This document shows positions 41,592 through 60,400 of a DNA stretch of 64,000 nt, piece by piece (position 1 is the stretch's first letter; every line of letters starts with the position of its first letter). Origin of the DNA: Streptomyces broussonetiae (lineage in GTDB: Bacteria > Actinomycetota > Actinomycetes > Streptomycetales > Streptomycetaceae); contig NZ_CP047020.1 of NCBI RefSeq assembly GCF_009796285.1, forward strand, positions 682,001 to 746,000, written 5' to 3'. The notes beneath the pieces are model-generated. The model was not told the DNA's origin, searched no databases, and saw nothing but the letters and a program-made list of their open reading frames with translations. The position numbers and the translations under genes were made by a program.

Positions 41592-44567
41592 ATGCGTTCC
41601 CATGCGCCTTCCCTGGTCGGGCGGGACTCTCAACTTGCCCTGCTCGAACGTTCCTTGGCCGACGCTCGACAGGGACGCGGCGGTGTCGTCTTCCTGGTGG
41701 GCGAGGCGGGCGTCGGCAAGTCTCGGCTCGCGGCCGAGGCCGTGGGCGGAGCACTGGGCGCCGGCATGCGGGTCCTGCGGGGCCGCAGCAGCACCACGGG
41801 GCCGGCCGTACCGTTCCGGCCGCTCACCGAGGCCCTGATGTCGCTGTTCCGGGGCGGCGAGCCCATGGACGACCTGGCTCTCGGTCCGTACCGGCCGGTG
41901 CTCGGGCGGCTGATTCCCGACTGGGACACCGGGGAGCGCGACAGCACTTCCATGGTCATCCTGGGCGAGGCGGTGCTGCGTCTGCTCATCGCCGCCGGGC
42001 GCGGACAGGCGCAGTTGCTGCTGCTGGAGGACCTGCACGACGCCGACCCGGAGACACTGGGCGTCCTCGAGTACTTGGTGGACAACCTCGAGTACACCCC
42101 CGTACTGCTGCTGGCCACCGTACGGACGGACTTCAGCGACGCCCTGGACCTCGCTCAGTCCGCCCGTCGACGTGGCGCCGCCACGCTGGTCGAACTGCCG
42201 CCGCTGACCCGGCCCCAGGCGCACCAGATGATCGCCGCCCAACTCGGCGCCAAGGGCCCGGAGGAGGTGCCGGGGGCGGTTCTGGAGCGGCTGTGGGCGG
42301 ACAGCTCGGGCAGCCCGTACCTGGTCGAGGAGCTGCTCCAGTCCATGATCGGGGCGGGCACACTGGTGCAGGCACCGGACGGCTGGCGTGCGGTCGGAGA
42401 TCTCCGCAGTGACGTTTCCTCGACGCTGGCCCGGGGCATCCTGCGCCGAATCGACCGGCTCGGCGCGCAGGGCCTGACCCTCCTGTCGGCGGCTGCCGTG
42501 CTCGGACGGCGCTTCCCGCTGACGGTGCTCCAGCGCATGACCGGCGTCGACGACCGGGCCCTGCTCAGCCATCTGCACGCCGCAGTGGCCGCGCGGCTGG
42601 TTTTACCGGACGAACCCGCGCCTGACTGGTACTCCTTCCGTCACTCCCTCACCGTCGAGGCTCTGTTCACCCAGATGACCCCGGGCCGGCGCGCGGAGCT
42701 GGCGCGGCGGGGTGCGGAGGCCGTAGAGGAGCTGCACCCCGCCCTGGGCGGCGACTGGTGCGCGCTCGCGGCGGGACTGCGCTGCGAGGCCGGGGACCAG
42801 GAGGAGGCCGGTCTGCTGTTCGCCGACGCGGGCGGACGTGCTCTGGGCGCCGGCGCGCTCGGCTCCGCCGTGACCCTGCTCACACGTGCCGAGAACCTGC
42901 TGGCCGGCGCAGGCGATCCGCAGGCGCGCGCCGCGGTGCTGGAGAACCTGCTGCCGGCCCTGGCCGAGGCCGGTGACTTCGCCCGCGCCCTCGACCTGGC
43001 CGAGGACCTGCACGTGCTGGGCGGCTCCGGCCTGAGCCCCGTACGCCTGGCCACCCTGCACACCCGTCTGGCCAAGGTCGCCCACACGGCGGGACGATGG
43101 AGCGACGGCAACCGGCAGATCGCCCGCGCCCGCGAGGTGCTGGCCGCCTCACCGGACGAGGCGAGCACCGCGGCCGTCGACGTCACGGCCGCCTACCTGG
43201 CCCTCGACACGCCCGGTTCCGACCGCACCCTGCATGCGGAGAAGCTCGCCCGGTCCGCCGCCGACACCGCCGAGCGCCACGGCCTGCCGGTCGTGGCCTG
43301 CCAGGCGCAGGAACTCCTCGCGACCGTCGCCCGCGAGCGGGACCCGGAGGAGTCGGAGGCGATGCTCGGCAAGGCCCTCACCACGGCCGAACGTCACCGC
43401 CTGCCCCTGCAACGCATGTACGCGGCCACTCGTATGGGCGGCAACGCCTGGCTCGCCGACGGCGACACCTCAGGACTTGCGGCGGCGCGTGAGGAGGCCC
43501 TGCGGCTCGGCTCGGTGAACATCGTGCACACCGTGGACGGCATCCTCGTACTCGACGCGGTCCTGCGCGGCCGGTACGACGAGGCCCGTTCGGCCGCCGC
43601 CGAGTGCCTGGCCGTCGTACGCCGCCTGCGTCTCGCCCCCGCCGTGCGGTACGTGCTGATGGCGCAGGCCGTGCTGGAGGCGCACCACGCGAACTCCCCG
43701 GCGATGGAGACGGCGTTGGCAGCCTTCGCCGAGTGGGACGGCGCCGGTTCGCAGGAGGAGCCGCTGAGCCACGGTCTGGCCCGCGCCTTCTGTGCCCTGC
43801 TGGAGGAGGACCGCGCCGGGGCCCGGGCCGTGCTGGGGCACGTGCTGGCGCTGGAGGCGGACAACCCCTCCACCTACCATCTCGGCGGCACCCACGGGCT
43901 CCTTCTGCTGCTGGACGTGCTGGCCGGGGCCGCGGACCGGGCCCGGCACGAGGAGATCACCGCCACCGCCGTCGCCCGGATGCGCTGGAACCGGCAGTTC
44001 GTACTGCTCTCCGAGGCGGTACTGCTGGGCCGCGAGGGCGCGGGAGCCGAGGCCGCGGCCGCGGTCGAGTCGGCACTGACGGTGGCGGAGCCCTATCCGC
44101 TGGCCCAGCACCTGGGACTGCGACTGGTCTCCGACCCGGCGCACCAGGACGGCTGGGGCGATCCGGTGAGCTGGCTGCGGCGGGCGGAGCACTACTTCCA
44201 CGAACGCGACATCCCGGCCGTGACGGGAGCCTGCCGGGCCGGGCTGCGCCGGCTCGGTGCCCCCGTGCACCAGCACCGCACCGGCACCAGCGGCATCCCC
44301 GACCACCTGCGCGCCCAGGGCGTCACCGTCCGTGAGTTCGAGGTGTTCCGGCTGCTCGCTGAACGCCTGGGCAACAAGGACATCGCCGACCGGCTGTTCA
44401 TCTCGCCCCGTACGGCGGAGAAGCACATCGCGAGTCTGATCACGAAGACGGGGGCGGCCAACCGGGCGGAGCTGTGCGCCCGGTCGGCCGCCCTGCGGGA
44501 CGCCTGGGTCGTGTCGTCGGATTCCCGCCGTCCGCCCGGAGAGTGGGCTTCGCGGGGCAGACGGTAG
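41592..44567 (+). CDS. LAL-family (large ATP-binding LuxR) transcription regulator
   Basis: A 991-residue LAL regulator. An N-terminal AAA ATPase has Walker A GEAGVGKS (37-44) and a Walker B region LLLLEDLHDADPE. Helical TPR-like repeats fill the middle, and a C-terminal LuxR HTH reads LTVREFEVFRLLAERLGNKD followed by LFISPRTAEKHIASLI. Such proteins activate antibiotic clusters in Streptomyces. ATG 41592 starts just before the conserved SLVGRDSQLALLERSL; no good ribosome binding site precedes it, so it may be leaderless or start further upstream. It converges on the MFS gene with a 25-bp gap, marking it as part of the cluster. Confidence 0.93.
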   Translation: MRSHAPSLVGRDSQLALLERSLADARQGRGGVVFLVGEAGVGKSRLAAEAVGGALGAGMRVLRGRSSTTGPAVPFRPLTEALMSLFRGGEPMDDLALGPYRPVLGRLIPDWDTGERDSTSMVILGEAVLRLLIAAGRGQAQLLLLEDLHDADPETLGVLEYLVDNLEYTPVLLLATVRTDFSDALDLAQSARRRGAATLVELPPLTRPQAHQMIAAQLGAKGPEEVPGAVLERLWADSSGSPYLVEELLQSMIGAGTLVQAPDGWRAVGDLRSDVSSTLARGILRRIDRLGAQGLTLLSAAAVLGRRFPLTVLQRMTGVDDRALLSHLHAAVAARLVLPDEPAPDWYSFRHSLTVEALFTQMTPGRRAELARRGAEAVEELHPALGGDWCALAAGLRCEAGDQEEAGLLFADAGGRALGAGALGSAVTLLTRAENLLAGAGDPQARAAVLENLLPALAEAGDFARALDLAEDLHVLGGSGLSPVRLATLHTRLAKVAHTAGRWSDGNRQIARAREVLAASPDEASTAAVDVTAAYLALDTPGSDRTLHAEKLARSAADTAERHGLPVVACQAQELLATVARERDPEESEAMLGKALTTAERHRLPLQRMYAATRMGGNAWLADGDTSGLAAAREEALRLGSVNIVHTVDGILVLDAVLRGRYDEARSAAAECLAVVRRLRLAPAVRYVLMAQAVLEAHHANSPAMETALAAFAEWDGAGSQEEPLSHGLARAFCALLEEDRAGARAVLGHVLALEADNPSTYHLGGTHGLLLLLDVLAGAADRARHEEITATAVARMRWNRQFVLLSEAVLLGREGAGAEAAAAVESALTVAEPYPLAQHLGLRLVSDPAHQDGWGDPVSWLRRAEHYFHERDIPAVTGACRAGLRRLGAPVHQHRTGTSGIPDHLRAQGVTVREFEVFRLLAERLGNKDIADRLFISPRTAEKHIASLITKTGAANRAELCARSAALRDAWVVSSDSRRPPGEWASRGRR

Positions 44568-44592
44568 TTCGACGACAGGGCCTGGCACCCAC

Positions 44593-45843
44593 CTAGCGCA
44601 TCCCGCGCACCGCCCGGGAACCGAGCACCGCCACCGCCGTGAGCACGAGCACCACGGCCACCGCGCCGAACAGGGCGAGCGTGTCGATCCGGGCCAGCGC
44701 GCCGCACACGATCAGGGAGAGCGGGGCGGCCGCGTAACCGAGGACCATGTCGACCGAGACGACCCGGCTGAGCACGTCCTGCGGGATGTTCCGCTGGATC
44801 CAGCTGAGTCCGAACACGCCCTGGAATCCGATGGCGAAGCCCATGGCGAGCACGGTGGCCACGACGGCCGGGGTGCTGTGGACCAGACCGAGCACGGCCA
44901 TCCCGGCACCCAGCCAGCCGGCGAGCGCCGCCACCAGCAGTCCGACCCGGGGCCGGCCGCCGAGGGCGCCGCCCGCCAGCGTGCCGAGCATGGCGCCGCC
45001 CGCGAGGGAGCCGTTCAGTACGCCCAGCGTGGTGGAGCCGCCGCGCAGCACCTGGTCGGCGAGGGTGGCGAAGCCGACGGTGAAAGGCCCGGCGTAACAG
45101 AAGTTCACGGCGGTGTCGAGGGCGACGATCGTGCGCAGCCGGGGGTCGCGGAGAGTGAAGGTGACGCCCTCGCGGATCCTCGCGCCGAGGGACGGCTGCG
45201 GAGTCGTGTCGGCACTCTGCCGGGGGCCGGCCGGCCTGGGCCGGGTGCGGATGCTCGCCACGCACCACCCGCACAGGGCGAAGCAGACGGCATCCACCAG
45301 GAAGGCGACCGGGGCCCGGGTCATGGCGATGACCAGGCCGCCGACGGCCGGGCCGATCACGGCGGCGGTTCGTGCACCGGCGCCCAGCAGGGCGTTGGCC
45401 GGGGTGAGGAGGCTCTCGTCCACGACGGAGGGGAGGATGGACACGCGCGCGGGCTGGAAGAAGGCGTCGACGGCGCCGAACGCGGCTGCCGCCGCGCACA
45501 GCATCCACACCGTCAGATGACCGGTCAGACCGACCGCTCCGACTCCGGCCATCAGCGCGGCCCGGGTCCAGCTGGAGGCGATCATCAGGGTGCGGGTGGA
45601 CCAGGAGTCGCTGAGGGTACCGCCGACCAGGGTCAGCAGGGCGCGCGGCACGGCCTGGAAGGCGAGGACGTAACCGAGGGCGAGGGTGGAGCCGGTCAGG
45701 CCGAGGGTGATCCAGGAGAAGGCGACGACGCTGAAGCCATCACCGAGCAGGGACAACGACTGTCCCAGCCACAGCAGTCGGAACGGCCGGTGCCGCGCGG
45801 GTGCCCACAGCCGCGGACCTGCGCCGGCGAGGGTGGTGGCCAT
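44593..45843 (-). CDS. MFS exporter (MFS_3 / EntS-like)
   Basis: A 416-residue twelve-helix major facilitator of the group containing enterobactin and macrolide exporters. Features are RPFRLLWLGQSLSLLGDGF at the N-terminus, WSTRTLMIASSWTRAAL after helix 2 and a cytoplasmic loop near residues 200-220 between the halves. It is the last gene of the NRPS operon, 40 bp after the P450. The likely job is export of the finished peptide and self-resistance. Confidence 0.92.
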   Translation of the reverse strand: MATTLAGAGPRLWAPARHRPFRLLWLGQSLSLLGDGFSVVAFSWITLGLTGSTLALGYVLAFQAVPRALLTLVGGTLSDSWSTRTLMIASSWTRAALMAGVGAVGLTGHLTVWMLCAAAAAFGAVDAFFQPARVSILPSVVDESLLTPANALLGAGARTAAVIGPAVGGLVIAMTRAPVAFLVDAVCFALCGWCVASIRTRPRPAGPRQSADTTPQPSLGARIREGVTFTLRDPRLRTIVALDTAVNFCYAGPFTVGFATLADQVLRGGSTTLGVLNGSLAGGAMLGTLAGGALGGRPRVGLLVAALAGWLGAGMAVLGLVHSTPAVVATVLAMGFAIGFQGVFGLSWIQRNIPQDVLSRVVSVDMVLGYAAAPLSLIVCGALARIDTLALFGAVAVVLVLTAVAVLGSRAVRGMR

Positions 45844-45883
45844 GATGTGCCTTTCGTCGTGCGGACGTGTTCACCAGGTCCGG

Positions 45884-47109
45884 TCAGTAGTGGACGGGCA
45901 GGGCGGTGAGGCTGCGGTTGAGCAGCGAGGGCTGCCAGGTGAGCCGGGCGGGGTCGGCCAGGGCGAGGTCCGGGTGCTCGCGGACCAGGGTGCCCACGGC
46001 GGCCACCGCCACGAGCCGGGCCAGGGCGGCACCGATGCAGAAGTGGGCGCCGAAGCCGAAGCCGAGATGGGTGGCGCCGGTGCGGCGGACGTCGAACCGG
46101 CCCGGGGCGGCGAAGCGGCCCGGATCACGGTTGGCGGCGGCCGTGACGAGAAAGAGACGGTCACCGGCGCGCAGCCGGTGTCCTTCCAGGTCGAGGTCGC
46201 GGGCGGCGGTGCGGATCGACATCTTCGACGGACCGTCCAGGCGCAGGGTCTCCTCCACCGCCCCCTGTGCCAGTTCGGGGTCCTCGCGGACGGCGGCGAG
46301 TTGCTCGGGGCGGGTGTGCAGGGCCAGGACGGTGTTGGCGATGAGGTTGCTGGTGGTCTCCCCGCCGGCGAACGCCATCTGGGTGAGCATGCCCACGAAC
46401 TCCTCCTCGGTGACCGACTCCCCCACCCGGCCCTCGCTCAGGACCTGGCTGATCAGGTCCTCGCCGGGCTCGGCACGGCGTCGGGCCACGAGGCCGGCCA
46501 GATAGTCCTCCAGGCTCACCAGTGCCTGCAGGCAGGCCCGGTACTCGCTCTCCTCCTGGGCCGTGCCGAGGACGAGATCGGCGACGCGGGCGTTCCAGTA
46601 CCAGAACGCGGCGGCGTCGGCGCGCGGGATGCCGAGCCAGCGGGCGAACACGAACGCCGGCAGGGGCTTGGCGACGTCGGCCATGAGGTCGCCGGTGCGG
46701 CCCGGAACGGCCCGGCGGGCGAGTACGGCCGAGGTCGCCTTCTCGGTGAAGGCGCGGTAGCGGGCCACCGCCCGGGCGGCGAAGGCCTCCTGGAAGACCT
46801 GGCGCAGTCTGCGGTGGTGCGGCGGGTCGTTGAAGACCATCCAGCGGGACAGGATCCCGAAGGCCCGCTCGGCGTCCTCCCGGGCACCCTGCGGTACGGC
46901 GTCCATCAGGGGCCCGACCCGGTCCGCGGAGACGGCGGGCTCGCGCAGGCAGTGCATCACCTGGTCGTAGCCGGTGACGAGCCAGGCGTGGTGCATCGGG
47001 CTCCAGTGGACCGGCGCGTGCTCGCGCAGGGCGTCGAGGTGGCCGTACGGGTCGGCGATCATCTCGGGCGAGAGCAGGTACCGCTCGGTGAAGGCGGGTG
47101 CGGCGGCGG

Positions 47110-47113
<4 letters not shown>
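45884..47113 (-). CDS. Cytochrome P450
   Basis: A 409-residue actinomycete class I P450. The I-helix motif AGGETTSN, the ExxR-like [14 protein letters not shown] region and the heme loop [13 protein letters not shown] with the axial Cys359 are all present. No redox partner is encoded nearby. ATG 47113 overlaps the NRPS 2 stop by 4 bases (ATGA), so it is coupled to the assembly line and most likely hydroxylates or oxidatively couples either a carrier-bound residue or the released peptide. Confidence 0.95.
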
Positions 47114-54366
<7,253 letters not shown>

Positions 54367-54423
54367 GAGGGCACTCCGGTTTCAACTCCGTTGGACAAAG
54401 CCTGTGTCGGGGCGGTGAGGCCC

Positions 54424-57400
54424 TCAGAGGTCCGCGGTCAGGGACAGGTCGATCTCGTCGTCGCTCATCTGCGAGATGAGTTCCAGCAGCCGGCGTTCCA
54501 CCTCGGCGGCCAGCCGTTCCACGGTGGGGTGCTCGAAGAGGTCCCGGACCTCCAGCGGGCAGTCGAACGCGGTCCGCAGACGGGAGGCGACCGCGACCGC
54601 ACGCAGGGAGTGGCCGCCCAGGACGAAGAAGTCGTCATGGATGCCGACCCGGGGCAGGTCCAGCACCTCGCACCACACCTGCGCGACGACGGTCTCCGCC
54701 GGGGTGCGCGGCGCCACGAAGGCCTGTGGTGCGTGCGTGGCGGGCTCGGGCAGGGCGGCGGTGTCCAGCTTGCCCTGCACGGTCAGCGGGAGGGCGTCCA
54801 GCAGCACGAAAGCCGACGGCACCAGATAGTGCGGCAGGTGAGCCCGGCAGTGCGCCTCCAGGGACTCCTCCGTCGCCCCGCCGCCCGCGGTGTATCCCAC
54901 CAGTGCGGGCTCGCCGTGGAGGGTGCGCACGACGACGGCCGCACCCGTCACTCCGGGGTGCCCGCGCAGGACCGCCTCGGCCTCCGCGGGTTCGACGCGG
55001 AACCCGCGGATCTTCACCTGGTCGTCGTCGCGGCCCAGGAACTCCAGCTCGCCGGAGGGCACTCGGCGTACGACGTCGCCGGTGCGGTACAGCCGGCCGC
55101 CCGGACGGCCGAAGGGGTCGGGCACGAACCGGACGGCGGTCAGGGCCGGCCGCCCCAGGTATCCACGCGCCAACTCCGGCCCACCGACGAGCAGTTCACC
55201 GGGCACGCCGTCCGGGACCGGTTCCCCCAGGCCGTCGACCACGTAGGTACGGCGGCTGCCCAGGGCGCGGCCGATGGGCACCCGGCCCGGCGGGACGGTG
55301 CCGAGGGTGTGCGCGGTGGCGGAGATCACCGCCTCGGTGGGGCCGTAGGTGTTGATCACGGGGACGCCGGGCAGATGGGCGAACCAGCGCTCCAGAGAAT
55401 CGGCGGGCAGCGCCTCCCCGCCCGTCACCAGCAGCCGCAGGCAGCTCAGTTGGGGCGCCAGGGTGTCCAGGCGGGCCACCAGCTCCGCCCAGTAGGACGG
55501 GGTGAGTTCCATGACGGTCACCCGCTCCCGCGCGACACGGTCGGCGAGCTGCTCCGGTGTCCAGATCTCGTCCGGGCGCACGATCACGGTCGCCCCTGTG
55601 CTCAGGGCAGGCAGGATCTGTTCCAAAGAGGCGTCGAACGAGGTCGAGGCGAAGGTGAGCACGCGGTCGTCGGCACTCAGGGCGAATCTCTCCCGGGCGG
55701 CGGCCACATGGGCGTCCAGGGCATGGTGTTCGACGCCCACGGCCTTGGGGCGGCCGGTGGAGCCCGAGGTGAAGATGACGTACGCGAGGTCGCGGGGATC
55801 GGGTGTGTGCCGGGGGCCGCCCGGGGCGGGCCGGACGCCGTCGACGCCGACCGTGGCGGCCCCGAGCGCGGCCACCGTGTCCCGGGTGTGCGCGTCGCAC
55901 ACCACGTGCCGCACTCCGGCCTCCTGGAGCATGAACCGCAGGCGTTCCTCGGGCAGTCGGGGATCGAGCGGTACGTACACGCCGCCCGCCCGCCACACGG
56001 CGAGCATCGCCGCCACCGACCACACGCCCCGGCCCGTGCACACGCCGACGGCGTCGCCCGCAGCCGCTCCGGCGTCGGCCAGCGCGGTGGCCAGCCCGCC
56101 GGTCAGGGCGTCGAGCCGCGCGTGGTCGAGTGCCGTGCCCTCGCAGACGACGGCAGGCGCAGCCGCCCGGCCCGCGACCTGGAACCGCGCCGCGGGTGGG
56201 GCGTCGCCGCCCGCCGAGGCCACCAGGTGGTCCCGCTCACCGGCCGTGAGCAGGGACGCCTCGTCGACGCGGACGCCGGGGCCGGTGAGCAGGGCCTCCA
56301 GCAGCCGGCCGACGTGCTGGGCGAACCGGGTGGCGGTGGCGGGGTCGAACAGGTCGGCGGCGTACTCGACGTTGAGGGCGAACCGGTCCCGCTGAACCAC
56401 GAAGGTCGCGGTCAGGTCGAACTTGGCCGAACCCCAGGGCAGTGCGAAGCCGGTGGCGTCCAGGCCCGGCAGGCCGGAGCGGCCCGTCGTGGCGTCCTGG
56501 ACGTCGACCATGACCTGGAACAAGGGGTTGCGGGACAGGTCACGTTCCGGGCGCAGCCGCTCCACCACCCGCTCGAACGGCACCTCCTGGTGGTCGAACG
56601 CGCCCAGTACGACGTCGCGCACCCGGTCCACGAGACCGCCGAAGGTCGGACGCCCGGACAGGTCCGTGCGCAGGACGACGGTGTTGACGAAGAAACCCAC
56701 CAGCGGTTCCAGCTCGAGCCGTCCGCGCCCCGCGACGGGGGTGCCCACGGACACGTCCGTCCGGCCGCTCCAGCGGGCCAGCGCCGCCTGGGCGACGGCC
56801 AGCAGGACCATGAAGCGGGTGGCGCCGCGCTCACGGGCGCAGGCGTCCACGCGCTCGACGAGACGGGCGGGCAGGTCGACCTCGACGGCTCCGCCCCGGC
56901 CGGTGAACGCGGCCGGCCGGGGCCGGTCCGTGGGCAGCTCCAGCACCGGAGCGCCCGTCAATGTGTGCTCCCAATAGGCGAGTTGGGGCTCCAGGGCGCC
57001 GCTGTCGGCGCGGTCGCGCTGCCATACGGCGAAGTCCGCGTACTGCACGGGCAGCGGCGGCAGTGCGGCGCTGCGGCCCGCCCGCCGGGCCGCGTAGTGC
57101 CGGCCGAGTTCGTCCAGCAGAACGCCCTTGGACCAGCCGTCGGTGACGGCGTGGTGCAGGGCGAGGAGGACGACGTGGTCGTCGCCGGACAGCTCCCACA
57201 CACCGGCCCGCAGCAGAGGTGGCCGGGCCAGGTCGAAGCGGCGGGTGGCCAGGTCCCCGGCCTGCCGGCGCACTGCGTCCAGCCGGGCCTGCTCGTCCGG
57301 GGCCTCGGGTGCCCGCTCCCAGTGCAGCGGGACGCGCACGGGGTCGCAGACCTGCTGGACGGGGCGGCCGTCGGACTCGATCAGCGCCGTGCGCAGGACC

Positions 57401-60400
57401 TCGTGCCGTGCGACCAGGTCGTCCAGGGCCTGCTGCCAGGCGGTACGGTCCAGGCCGCCGCGCACCCGCCAGCAATACCACAGGAGGTAGGAGTCGCCGC
57501 GCTCGGAGGTGCGGTCGAGGAACCACAGGCGTTCCTGGGCGAAGGACAGCGGCAGCGGCCGGTCGCGGTCGACCGGGACCACCTCGGTGGCACCGGAGGC
57601 GTGCGCGGCGCTCACGCGCGGGGCGAACCCCCGGACCGTGGGGTTCTCGAAGACGGTGCGCAGTTCGATCTCACGGCCCAGGCGCTGGGCGACGCGCGAG
57701 ACGGCCATGGTCGCGAGCAGGGAGTGCCCTCCGAGGTCGAAGAAGCTGTCGTCGATGCCGATCCGGTCCAGGCCGAGGACGTCGGCCCACACCTCGGCGA
57801 CGATCCGCTCCGTCTCGTCGCGCGGCGCGGTGTGGGCGGCCCCGGTGGCGCGGCGGGTGTGGTCCGGGTCGGGCAGGGCGGAGCGGTCGAACTTGCCGGA
57901 GACGCCGACGGGGAGCGCGTCCAGGACGACGAAGTCGGCGGGCACGGCGTAGTGCGGCAGGTAGCGCGCGCACCAGGCGCGCAGGTCCGCGCGGTCGGGT
58001 GCGGCGGATGCGTCCGGGGCCGGTACGACATAGCCGATCAGGCTGCGTCCGGTGGCGCGGTCCGGGCGGGCGGCCGCCGCGCCGACCAGCGGGCAGGCGC
58101 GCAACACCGTCTCGACTTCGCCGAGTTCGATCCGGAAGCCGCGGATCTTCACCTGGTCGTCGCGGCGCCCCACGAACTCCAGGTCTCCGCCCGGCTTCCA
58201 GCGGACCAGGTCGCCGGTGCGGTACAGACGCCCGCCGGGCGGCCCGAACGGGTCCGGGACAAAGCGCTCCGCGGTCAGCGCGGGCCGGTGCAGATAGCCT
58301 CGGGCCACTTCGGTGCCTCCGATGAGGAGTTCACCGCAGACCCCGACCGGCACCGGCGCGTCCTGCGCGTCGACCACGTACACCCGCCGGTCGCCCAGCG
58401 GCCGGCCGATGGGCACGCTGTCGGCGGGCGGATCGTCGACGTCGTACGTCGTGGCGGTGACGGTGGTCTCCGTGGGGCCGTAGGCGTTGCACACGCGGAC
58501 CCAGGGAACGGCCGCGCGCCAGGTGGCGAGCGTGTCGGCCGGGACGGCCTCGCCGCCCAGGACCAGCAGACGCAGCGAGGCGAGGGCCGCGGCCAGCCGC
58601 CGGTCCAGGGAGAGCGTCAGTTCCGCCCAGTACGTGGGCGGCACGTTGACGACGGTCAGCTCGTGCCGTCGGACGATCTCGGGCACCTGGGTGGGCAGCC
58701 AGGGTTCGTCGGGGCGCATCACCACGGTGGCGCCCGAGGCGAGGGCGGGCAGCACCTGGTCCAGGGAGGCGTCGAAGGAGAAGGAGGCGAAGGCCAGGAC
58801 CCGGTCGGCCGCGGTGAAGCCGAGACGCCGGCGGGCGGCGCTCACGTGGGAGGCGAGCGCGGCGTGCTCGACGCCCACCGCCTTGGGCCGCCCGGTGGAG
58901 CCGGATGTGAAGACGACGTGGGCGAGTTCGCGCGGGTCGGGCCGGTGACGGGGGCCGTCCGGGGCCGGTGCGACGGTCGTGACGTCGACGGCTGCCGGTG
59001 CGAGTGCGGTGGCGGTGGCCGCGGTTGCCGGGTCGGTGACCACACAGGCGAGGCGGGCCTCCTCGGCCATGAACCGCAGCCGTTCGGCGGGCAGTTCGGG
59101 ATCGAGGGGCACGTACACGCCACCGGCCCGCCAGACCCCTTCGACGGCGGCCACCGACCACAGACCGCGGCGCAGCAGCACGCCCACGGGACTGCCCGCG
59201 CCGACCCCGGCCGCACCGAGCGCGACGGCGAGTCCGCCGGTCATGGCGTCCAGCTCCGCGTAGGTGGCGCGGTCGTCGCCGCAGAGCAGCGCGGTCGTCC
59301 CGGGCCTGCCGGAGAAGACGACCGGAGGCGGTGGGCCGGTCGGCCGGTCGGGGGCGTGGTGCCATTCGGGGCGGGGGCGGGCCGGCGCGCCGGGACCGAC
59401 GGGCAGGGCACGGACCAGGTCCTGCACGGGCGTGTCGGGATCGGTCAGGACGGCTCGCAGCAGGGCCACGTACGCGCGGGCGAACGCGCGCATCGTGGCG
59501 GCGTCGAAGAGCGCGGTGGCGTACTGGAGGAGGGCGGCGATGCTGCCGTCCGCGCGCAGGGTCAGGTCCAGGAACACGTCGAGCGGGGTCTGGGTCAGCG
59601 GCGGCTCGACCAGCGTCACGTCCAGGTCCGGCATCCGTACCGGGCGGATCGGCGAGTTGAGCAGGGTGAACGACGCCTGGGCGAGCGGGTGCCGGGACAG
59701 GTCGCGTGAGCCGCCCAGCTCGCCGACCACGAGGTCGAAGGGCGCCTCGGCGTGCGCGAGGTCCCCGGGCACCCGGGCCCTCACCCGGTCCAGCAGCGTG
59801 GCGAAGCCGGGCCCGCCGGACAGGTCGGTACGCAGGACGACGGTGTTGACGAGCGGGCCGATCAGGGCGGCGGCGCCCCGCTGGGCGCGGTCGGCGAGCG
59901 TGCTGCACACCGCGACGTCGGTGCGGCCGGACCAGTGGCCGAGGAGCACCTGGTAGGCGGTCAGCAGGAGCATGTAGCGGGTGGCCCGCCGGGAGCGGGC
60001 CAGGGTGTCGACGGCGCAGACCAGTTCGGCGGGCAGGTCGAAACGGACGACGTCACCGGCGCCGTCCCAGACGCCGGGCCGCGGCCGGTCGGTGGGCAGC
60101 TCGAGCGGGGCGAGCCCGGTGAGCCGGTCCCGCCAGTGGGTGAGCAGGCCGCGCAGCCGTTCACCGCGCAGGCGTTCCGTCTGTACGCGGGCGAGGTCGG
60201 CGTACTGCACGGTGGGCGCGGCCACCGCTTCGCCCCGGTATCCGGCGGCCAGTTCGTCCAGCAGGACACCCCATGACCAGCCGTCGACGGCGATGTGGTG
60301 GACCTCGACCAGCAGCAGGTGCTCCTCGGGCGTCACACGGGCCAGCGTCGCCCGGAGCGGGTGCTGTGCCGACAGGTCCACGGGACGGCCCAGGCACCGG